64,000 nt of DNA from the NCBI GenBank assembly GCA_963793845.1, contig CAWCBG010000002.1, forward strand, positions 186,001 through 250,000. The letters are read 5' to 3'. The notes beneath the pieces are model-generated. The model ran no database searches, had not been told where the DNA came from, and was given only the letters and a program-made list of their open reading frames with translations. The stretch is from CAWCBG01 sp963793845. Its GTDB lineage: Bacteria; Acidobacteriota; Terriglobia; Terriglobales; Acidobacteriaceae. Position numbers and translations under genes: made by a program. Numbering within the stretch: position 1 is the first letter of the stretch; each line of letters starts with the position of its first letter. This document shows positions 58,190 to 64,000 of the stretch, in pieces.

Positions 58190-59137
58190 ATGGCCGTCTA
58201 CCTCATTACTGGCATGGCCGGCTTTATCGGCTCCTCGATTGCGCGCGAACTCGTGCGCCGCGGAGAAACGGTTCGCGGCATCGATAACTTCAGTACCGGA
58301 AAACGAGAAAACCTGGCGACTATCTCCGGTCACATCGACCTTCGCGAGATTGATCTGCTCGACCTTGAGGGCATGAGGAAGGCCTGCCTGGACGTTGACT
58401 ACGTCTTCCACGAAGCGGCGATCCCCTCCGTACCTCGTTCTGTGGTCGACCCCATCGCGAGCAATCGGGCAAATGTCGACGGCACCCTTAATCTGCTGGT
58501 GGCTGCTCGGGACGCGAACGTAAAGCGCGTCGTATATGCGTCCTCCTCGTCGTTGTACGGCGATACTCCGACCCTCCCTAAGCATGAAGGCATGGCACCA
58601 TCTCCGGTATCTCCTTATGCCGTCTCTAAGCTGGCCGGAGAGTATTACATGCGGTCCTTCTATTCCGTTTATGGATTGGAGACGGTGTCGCTCCGCTACT
58701 TCAACGTGTTCGGTCCTTATCAGGATCCTGCCTCAATGTACTCTGGCGTACTGGCCATCTTCATCTCGAAAATGTTGCGGGGTGAAACTCCGACCATTTA
58801 CGGTGATGGTGAACAGAGCCGCGACTTCACGTTTATCGACAATGTGGTGAGCGCAAACTTGCTAGCCTGCCATGCTCCCCCATCCCAAGTGGCGGGTAAA
58901 TACTTCAACGCCGCAACCAACCAACAAATCACTCTGAACAATACGTTCCGTATACTGTGCGACATTATCGGGCACGATGGTGCAGTGAGATACGCGCCGG
59001 AGCGGCCCGGCGATGTCAAACATTCTCTGGCCGATATCACACTAGCCAGACAGTGTCTGGGCTACGACCCGTGTGTATCTTTTCAGGAAGGATTGCATCG
59101 CACGGTTCAGTGGTATCGCGAGGACTCGAGCTTGTAA
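58190..59137 (+). CDS. NAD-dependent nucleotide-sugar epimerase (WbpP/UDP-glucose 4-epimerase-like)
   Basis: A 315-aa extended short-chain dehydrogenase starting at an ATG with AAGGAGGG upstream. The cofactor site is YLITGMAGFIGSSIARELVR (~3-22). The conserved segments are FHEAAIPSVPRSVVDPIASN, then YASSSSLYGDTPTLPKHEG and the YxxxK in PYAVSKLAGEYYMRSF. RYFNVFGPYQDPASMYSGV and IYGDGEQSRDFTFIDNVV are typical of the UDP-GlcNAc/UDP-glucose 4-epimerase branch. It should interconvert gluco and galacto (or HexNAc) nucleotide sugars for exopolysaccharide synthesis. Confidence 0.9.
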   Translation: MAVYLITGMAGFIGSSIARELVRRGETVRGIDNFSTGKRENLATISGHIDLREIDLLDLEGMRKACLDVDYVFHEAAIPSVPRSVVDPIASNRANVDGTLNLLVAARDANVKRVVYASSSSLYGDTPTLPKHEGMAPSPVSPYAVSKLAGEYYMRSFYSVYGLETVSLRYFNVFGPYQDPASMYSGVLAIFISKMLRGETPTIYGDGEQSRDFTFIDNVVSANLLACHAPPSQVAGKYFNAATNQQITLNNTFRILCDIIGHDGAVRYAPERPGDVKHSLADITLARQCLGYDPCVSFQEGLHRTVQWYREDSSL

Positions 59138-59596
59138 GTTGAAGCCCATGCGATTGAGCTGCACTGCAGCATATCTGTTAATCGGTTGTGCAATTCCAGT
59201 TGCCATGAGCGGCGATAACGATTGTTTCGACCCGTGGTCAATTTTGCCGCTGTCTAGCCTGATTTTGCCAGTCCGATCCGTACTCTAGAATTCAACCTCC
59301 TAAATCAGAGGCGGCCGTCTTCATCACCGGTATCCGATGTCGCTGAGATGACTTACGAAGGACGATCTATCATTGCAACTATCCCATATTCTTCTTCTGC
59401 ACCTCTAGAATACCACTAAGGTAACCCTGTCACTGTTACCTTAGTGTACTCATGGCTCACTATCAAAGTGGAGCAGCATCGGTCTGATGCTACAGTCGCG
59501 GCATAGCCTAAAGCTACAGGACAACGTGTGCACATAAAGTGCCATGTTTGCTCCGAGTAGCGGCATATCCCCACCAAATCGAGGTATTAACTCTCC
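59138..59596. other. 459-base intergenic region, AT-richer, with a palindrome
   Basis: It lies between two plus-strand genes and is visibly richer in A and T than its surroundings. It contains a 12-bp inverted repeat (59414-59446). No gene, RNA or clear terminator could be supported. The promoter of the large secreted protein is presumably here. Confidence 0.45.
59414..59446. repeat. Perfect 12-bp inverted repeat with 9-base spacer
   Basis: CACTAAGGTAAC (59414-59425) and GTTACCTTAGTG (59435-59446) are exact reverse complements around CCTGTCACT. It lies 150 bases upstream of the large secreted-protein gene and is not followed by a T-run. An operator for a dimeric repressor or activator is more likely than a terminator. 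Confidence 0.6.
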
Positions 59597-61624
59597 ATGA
59601 AGACTTCGTGTGTCCGAAGCAGATTTGATCTGAGAAATATTCTTTTCCTACTAGCGACAGTGTGTTTGGCACTGACCAGTTCACCTTCAAGCGCCGCCAC
59701 CGGCCTGGATATATATGGCGGAGTGATCGCAGGCAACGTCGCGTCAGAAGCCACCGGATTAATGCACGTGAAGAAGGTAAACGGGCGCTGGGTTTTTTAT
59801 ACGGCTCTGGGTAATCCCACTTGGGAACTGGCCTTTGATAACGCGAGACTCGGAAATGACTTGGGCGTTGACATAAATGGCAACGGAAACGCGTATTATG
59901 CTGCCAAGAAATACGCCATCGGCCAGGGCCCTGTTGACGGCTTCACGGATACCACAAGCCGCTGGGCCTACTATGTTCGTGCGATGGCGCGTTCATGGGG
60001 ATTCCTATCGGCGGGGTCCTTCAACTACAGCCCCATAGTCACCAACGCCACAAACTGGATTGATCCACCCATGGGCACACTGCCCTCGAATAAAATGACC
60101 TTCGTGATAACACATGAAAACTCGACCTCTGCCATGACGGCCGGCGCGAAGAATATCTACGCTTCCGTCTTTTCGACGGTCGGTTCGAGTCCATATTTCG
60201 CCGACCCCTATGATCCAAAGTTCGCAACCAGCGTTGCGTCTGTGGCCGGAAGCCTTGCTGCACATCCGCGCGATCCCTGGGTGCGTTACATCTTCACGGG
60301 ACAGACCGATCAACTACGGGGACTGAGCGGGACTCACCCCCACTTGGGCTTTGTTGTCGCTGCCTCCGCCCCCAGCGTTTCAAGTGATGCCAACGCCTGG
60401 GGTGGAAAGCAGTCTTACACCGACACGAAGAATTATGCGAAATACGCGCTACATGACTATCTTAAGAGCGTCTATCCTAATATCGCCGCGCTCAACAAGG
60501 CGTGGGCAACGAGTTATACGACATTCGATTCGGCAGGCGGGTGGGGAACGGGCACCGGATTCCTCGACGAGAACGGATCTCATCTCTGCTCCACATGGTA
60601 TAAGGCTGGACCGAACTATCCCTGTTCCAACGTTGCCATGCGCACTGATTTGGACGCCTTTGCCACGCAATTGGTGCGTCAATACTACAAAACGATGCAC
60701 AATGGATATCGCGCTGTCACCCAGTATCTACTCGAGAGCGCAGACTACGGCGATTCGATCTGGCCATATGCAATCGCCGGTATGCTCGATACCCAGGGGG
60801 CTCCTCTAGTCGACGTTGTCTCGCTTGTGACCACACCTCCGTCGCAGACGGACGTCACGATCTACAATACGGTTGGTATACCGATCATCTACCAGATGCA
60901 GGAGATGGCTGACAACGATTCTGCGGTTTCGATGAGCGGCACAATTGCCACTGTCTCGAGCATGGGTACGGAGACGATATGCGGCGTTGCTAACCAGGCG
61001 GTGCAGATCACGAGCAATGACGCCAACTTCTGGTGGTGGAATGGCGCTACCAACGGCGCAACATTCATAGTCCCTTATGCCAGCAATTCCACGGTCAAAT
61101 TCTCATCCGTACCGTATTTCAAAACGGATGGCGTCACGAAGTATCTCTACTACGTAAGACGCTTTATTGATGCACACAACATGATTGTCTGCCCCTACAA
61201 TTACGGCGCCGCAAATCGCACCATGTTGCTGTCTTTCTTGAATCCAGGCGACACTTTCAAGCGAATCAATATGGTCGAGTGGCAAAACACGCCTGACACG
61301 CAAAGCGCACGTGCGGCCATTTATGCAAACTTCGTCAGTAACGCGTGGAACCGGGTATCCTCCTCAGGCGATCACATTTCACTCGGCCTTAACTTCTGGG
61401 CCTGGTGGGACAACAACTGGATCAATTCCAAGTATTACGAGGTAGAAAACTTCGGTCTGGTGACGCCCCAAGGCAATGCTTACGACGGAGTACAGGCAAT
61501 ATCGGGCAAGACGGTCGATCAGTATGGCTTCCCTGCCGGGGGCGAAGCTGCTACCTACGGCAATGTTCTGGGGAGCGTAACAACCTCGAACACCTCGATT
61601 TGGAGCAATCTGGCTGCATATTAA
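59597..61624 (+). CDS. Large secreted protein of unknown function
   Basis: A 675-aa exported protein with a signal peptide (residues ~1-34, NILFLLATVCLALTSSPSSA). The mature protein is rich in Trp, Tyr, Asn, Thr and Ser, and low in charge. Segments include NGRWVFYTALGNPTWELAFD, VTNATNWIDPPMG, YYVRAMARSWGFL, LGLNFWAWWDNNWINS and YYVRRFIDAHNMIVCPYNYG. The mix of alternating helices and strands with clustered aromatics is compatible with a polysaccharide-active (TIM-barrel type) enzyme. I cannot name a family or point to catalytic acids. There is no PEP-CTERM tail. It is flanked by non-coding DNA and lies inside a polysaccharide locus. Confidence 0.75.
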   Translation: MKTSCVRSRFDLRNILFLLATVCLALTSSPSSAATGLDIYGGVIAGNVASEATGLMHVKKVNGRWVFYTALGNPTWELAFDNARLGNDLGVDINGNGNAYYAAKKYAIGQGPVDGFTDTTSRWAYYVRAMARSWGFLSAGSFNYSPIVTNATNWIDPPMGTLPSNKMTFVITHENSTSAMTAGAKNIYASVFSTVGSSPYFADPYDPKFATSVASVAGSLAAHPRDPWVRYIFTGQTDQLRGLSGTHPHLGFVVAASAPSVSSDANAWGGKQSYTDTKNYAKYALHDYLKSVYPNIAALNKAWATSYTTFDSAGGWGTGTGFLDENGSHLCSTWYKAGPNYPCSNVAMRTDLDAFATQLVRQYYKTMHNGYRAVTQYLLESADYGDSIWPYAIAGMLDTQGAPLVDVVSLVTTPPSQTDVTIYNTVGIPIIYQMQEMADNDSAVSMSGTIATVSSMGTETICGVANQAVQITSNDANFWWWNGATNGATFIVPYASNSTVKFSSVPYFKTDGVTKYLYYVRRFIDAHNMIVCPYNYGAANRTMLLSFLNPGDTFKRINMVEWQNTPDTQSARAAIYANFVSNAWNRVSSSGDHISLGLNFWAWWDNNWINSKYYEVENFGLVTPQGNAYDGVQAISGKTVDQYGFPAGGEAATYGNVLGSVTTSNTSIWSNLAAY

Positions 61625-61638
61625 GCCAATACAGAGAG

Positions 61639-61663
61639 CGAGGCGGGCGCAAAGTCCGCCTCG
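61639..61663 (+). terminator. Hairpin after the large secreted-protein gene
   Basis: CGAGGCGG (61639-61646) and CCGCCTCG (61656-61663) form an 8-bp stem with a 9-base loop, 14 bases after the stop. It is followed by TTCCGC, so the T-run is minimal. Confidence 0.55.
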
Positions 61664-61803
61664 TTCCGCAACGTCAGTATGAGAACTCGCGTCACGAGGG
61701 TCCGCGGGAGGTCCGACATTCTCGCTCAGCCGCTTCCCAAAATTCTAGCCGGGCGGCACGTGAGTAACACTCGAGCGGAGCGGCATTATTCACGCCGCGA
61801 GCT

Positions 61804-62430
61804 TTAAGGGGCGATCCGCCCTAATGCTACGTAAGCACCGGCGTAGTCAAGCATGTAGAACCGGGAGTGGACAGCCCAGTAAGCCTTTTTTAGCCACTGC
61901 ACCCGCGACGGCCAAATAATGCGATAAATCTCAACCGGCTGAAAACCATAGTAGCGGAGCACGCTATACATATCACGCATGTTCCAAGGCGATATGTGAG
62001 TATAGTCGTATGCGAAGACCGTTCCGCCTGCCCATGGATTCGGAGTGCTCAATATAAGGACCCCTCCGCCACTTAGGATTTGCGAGAATTTCCCTAAATA
62101 GCCGAAGAATTGATCGTGTGTAATGTGTTCGACCACTTCGCGCATTAGCACCGCATCAAAGGGCTCATCAATTGCTTCCACTGAATAGAAATCGTGTTTC
62201 TGGCTGCGGTCAACGTCCATAGTCTTGTAAACGCCGGAAAAGGTAGTGAGGAATGGTCGATCTCCTGCACCGACTTCCAGGATACGACTGCGTCCCTTTA
62301 ACTGCGCCGATATTAATTCGTCCCGGCCGCAAACCACGGGGAATCCCAGGAAGTGATCAGGCACTTCTGCACGATACTTGCGCACCTCGAAGTATGTTGG
62401 AGCGGTTCCGCCGTGAGTAAACCCTGCCAT
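61804..62430 (-). CDS. Class I SAM-dependent methyltransferase
   Basis: A 208-aa methyltransferase read from the ATG at MAGFTHGG; a TTG four codons upstream is also in frame. The SAM site is SRILEVGAGDRPFLTTF (~48-64), and VLMREVVEHITHDQFFGYL carries the usual motif IV helix. GGVLILSTPNPWAGGTVFAYD follows as motif VI. The NPW segment and YTHISPWNMRDMYSVLRYYG are common in methyltransferases of polysaccharide or lipid-linked sugar clusters. It lies downstream of the GT4 gene and probably works on the same product. Confidence 0.85.
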   Translation of the reverse strand: MAGFTHGGTAPTYFEVRKYRAEVPDHFLGFPVVCGRDELISAQLKGRSRILEVGAGDRPFLTTFSGVYKTMDVDRSQKHDFYSVEAIDEPFDAVLMREVVEHITHDQFFGYLGKFSQILSGGGVLILSTPNPWAGGTVFAYDYTHISPWNMRDMYSVLRYYGFQPVEIYRIIWPSRVQWLKKAYWAVHSRFYMLDYAGAYVALGRIAP

Positions 62431-62517
62431 GATGGCACACAACTCACTCTAACAAGCTTTATCGCGAGGCGGAATACTTTATGCGCAGATGGAGGAGTCA
62501 GTTTCCCGGTTTGGGAA

Positions 62518-63735
62518 TCAGAGTCCCAATACTTCGTTCATCCGCCGCTCGAAGTCTTGGGCACTTCGTTCCGCGTCCGTAATCATGGCGGCGACGTGAC
62601 GAGCTTCAGCGATGAAGGCGCCCGGCTGGCTTTCTTGCTTCTCAAGTGCGGCGAGGATAGTATCGGCCAGACCCAGCGGATCATTCGGCGGAACCAGATA
62701 TCCTGTCTCTCCAGTCCTGGCCACTTCCGATACTCCTCCAACATCAGTTGCGACTACAGGCCGACCAAGCAGCATCGCCTCGACTACAGCGATCGGGAGC
62801 CCTTCCCATCTGGAGGAAGAAACGAAGAGGTCCAAGGCCGAGATGAAATTCGAGACATCCTCGCGAAATCCGCAAAGACGCACTTGTTGTGAGAGCCCTA
62901 AACTATCAATCTGGCGTTGCAATTGCACGCGCAGCGGGCCGTCCCCGGCAATAGCAACTCGAACCCCCGGGTTCCGATGAACGACCATGCGTGCGGCTCG
63001 GATCAGGTAGTCATAACCCTTCTGGGTATCAAGACGCCCTACAGACCCAATCAATAATTCACCGCCAGCAGACAGAAGCTCACCGCGGATGTCCGCCACC
63101 GCCAGCGGGTCCGCTTTCGGTACGACGACTCCGTCGTGGCATGTGTAGACCGGTACAGGAAGATTCCACTTCTGCAGCTCCGTCGTGTAGTTGTCGCTGA
63201 CTGTAACGACCATCCTAAGAGATCGCATCAGAAAGCGGTTAAATGAACCATAGGGCACCGGATTCCGGACATGAGAGACCACTGGCAGCTTCGCCATCTT
63301 ACACGCCATGAGAACTCCAGGTTGGTAGGTGAATGTATTGTTCACGTGAACGACGTCATAGTGGCGGAATGTCAGGAGTTTATAGATACGAGACGAGAAC
63401 GGCATCCCGCGCAGCCCTGCAATCCACCTTCGCGGCTCTTGCAGAGTTTTGTTCAGAGCTGATCTCTTCAACGCTCCAACAACATTGGCGATCGAGTCCG
63501 GCGCCCTGGTGAGCCACTCCGGCACGAAGTCGTGAAGAAGTGCCATGTTATCCACCAGCGGTGCGATCCTCTCCGCTCCCGGGGTCGGATAATAGAACAA
63601 CATGTCATGAGCGAATCTTGTGTGATCTGCAAACTGAAGATACAGTTCCAGCGCCCTGAGTGAGCCGCCATAGGTCCCTCCAACTTCGACATGCAGAATG
63701 CGACGTCTGGTTGAAGCGATGTGTGGAGAGGGCAT
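62518..63735 (-). CDS. Family 4 glycosyltransferase
   Basis: A 405-aa retaining GT-B glycosyltransferase. The N-terminal half has HVEVGGTYGGSLRALELYL (the GG acceptor loop) and YDVVHVNNTFTYQPGVLMA. The C-terminal half has SVGRLDTQKGYDYLIRAARM, VRVAIAGDGPLRVQLQ, VRLCGFREDV and the nucleotide-sugar motif SSRWEGLPIAVVEAMLLGRP then VVATDVGGV. EGLPIAVVEA carries the expected EX7E-type glutamates. It is probably a cytoplasmic or membrane-associated transferase that extends a lipid-linked repeat unit. The weak ribosome-binding site fits a gene whose upstream side was disturbed by an IS200-type insertion. Confidence 0.93.
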   Translation of the reverse strand: MPSPHIASTRRRILHVEVGGTYGGSLRALELYLQFADHTRFAHDMLFYYPTPGAERIAPLVDNMALLHDFVPEWLTRAPDSIANVVGALKRSALNKTLQEPRRWIAGLRGMPFSSRIYKLLTFRHYDVVHVNNTFTYQPGVLMACKMAKLPVVSHVRNPVPYGSFNRFLMRSLRMVVTVSDNYTTELQKWNLPVPVYTCHDGVVVPKADPLAVADIRGELLSAGGELLIGSVGRLDTQKGYDYLIRAARMVVHRNPGVRVAIAGDGPLRVQLQRQIDSLGLSQQVRLCGFREDVSNFISALDLFVSSSRWEGLPIAVVEAMLLGRPVVATDVGGVSEVARTGETGYLVPPNDPLGLADTILAALEKQESQPGAFIAEARHVAAMITDAERSAQDFERRMNEVLGL

Positions 63736-63739
63736 ATGG

Positions 63740-63943
63740 CTACGCTAACCTAAATCTTGGGTTTAGTAATCTTATCGCACCCGACAAGCGCGTCAAACCC
63801 TTCTGGTCCGCCAGCTGGCGGAACACCTCACCCAAGTGCCGCCGCAGTTCTGCATACAAAGTTTCCCTCCGGCACTTGGGGATAAACACCACATGGTATT
63901 TGCACTCCCACTTGGTATGGCTTAGGCTTTCCATTTCGTCCAT
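63740..63943 (-). pseudogene. Truncated IS200/IS605-family transposase (TnpA)
   Basis: The first ~48 residues match the start of an IS200-type Y1 transposase: MESLSHTKWECKYHVVFIPK, then CRRETLYAELRRHLGEVFRQ and LADQK. After LADQK (about position 63800) the frame runs into unrelated sequence and stops within 20 codons. The HUH motif (HVHM) and the catalytic Tyr found in full ~140-aa proteins are missing. AAAGGGAG precedes the presumed ATG. The break lies ~65 bases upstream of the GT4 start, so the remnant marks an old insertion or deletion beside the polysaccharide locus. Confidence 0.85.
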
Positions 63944-64000
63944 CGCGAACTCCCTTTCGTGTGCTTTGGCGCTCACGTCTGGGAGTCTCCGCGATGGACT

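Noticed and set aside
1..64000. CRISPR arrays, rRNA genes, riboswitches, intact prophage or integrative element
   Set aside because: I saw no regularly spaced repeats, rRNA-like segments, known riboswitch cores, integrase or phage structural genes in either strand.

Overview
The window looks like a chromosomal segment of a soil Acidobacteriota (Terriglobia-like) genome. This is an inference from gene content: a high-affinity group 1h [NiFe]-hydrogenase locus with its DUF5947/DUF6084/DUF6893-type accessory proteins, several PEP-CTERM proteins with an exosortase, an Hfq-like LSm protein coupled to an inositol monophosphatase, and moderately high GC. No rRNA gene is present to fix the taxonomy.

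Layout. 1-5.2 kb: housekeeping and small genes (secreted hypothetical protein, suhB-like phosphatase, LSm protein, exported methyltransferase, universal stress protein, one PEP-CTERM protein, tRNA-Leu, two small Cys-rich proteins). 5.2-21 kb: a hydrogenase locus, almost entirely on the minus strand. In transcription order it runs: a second (orphan) small subunit, PAS histidine kinase, NarL-type regulator, small subunit hhyS, large subunit hhyL, Nfu-like protein, DUF5947-like, DUF6084-like, an unrecognised 353-aa protein, maturation protease, small membrane protein, YceI-like protein, HypC, HypD, HypE, tandem-SIS protein and a glutaredoxin-like protein. HypA, HypB and HypF are not here. A second small membrane protein with the same C-terminal motif lies divergently at the far end. 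21-27.5 kb: sterol-desaturase-like enzyme, three PEP-CTERM proteins, two PilZ-type proteins and a LuxR-type regulator with a degenerate receiver. 27.5-36 kb: a frameshifted YyaL/DUF255 gene, glycolate oxidase GlcDEF, a CBS protein and HemB. 36.6-39 kb: DUF2207 protein and LemA.

39-64 kb is a cell-surface polysaccharide and protein-sorting region: Gmd and a reductase for GDP-deoxyhexose, a PEP-CTERM protein behind a good sigma-54 promoter match, TPR proteins, EpsI, exosortase, a nucleotide-sugar dehydrogenase, membrane glycosyltransferase, XrtA-type polysaccharide deacetylase, sugar epimerases (one fused to a Gfo/Idh/MocA oxidoreductase), methyltransferases, a large secreted protein of unknown function and a GT4 glycosyltransferase. 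It ends in a truncated IS200-type transposase.

The most unusual item is a three-gene coupled set at 50.5-54.5 kb: a fused alpha/beta E1 2-oxoacid dehydrogenase, a chimeric protein carrying a lipoyl domain and an E3-binding-like segment joined to a left-handed beta-helix acyltransferase, and the polysaccharide deacetylase. It suggests direct, CoA-independent acylation of a surface glycan from a 2-oxoacid through a lipoyl arm. That function is inference.
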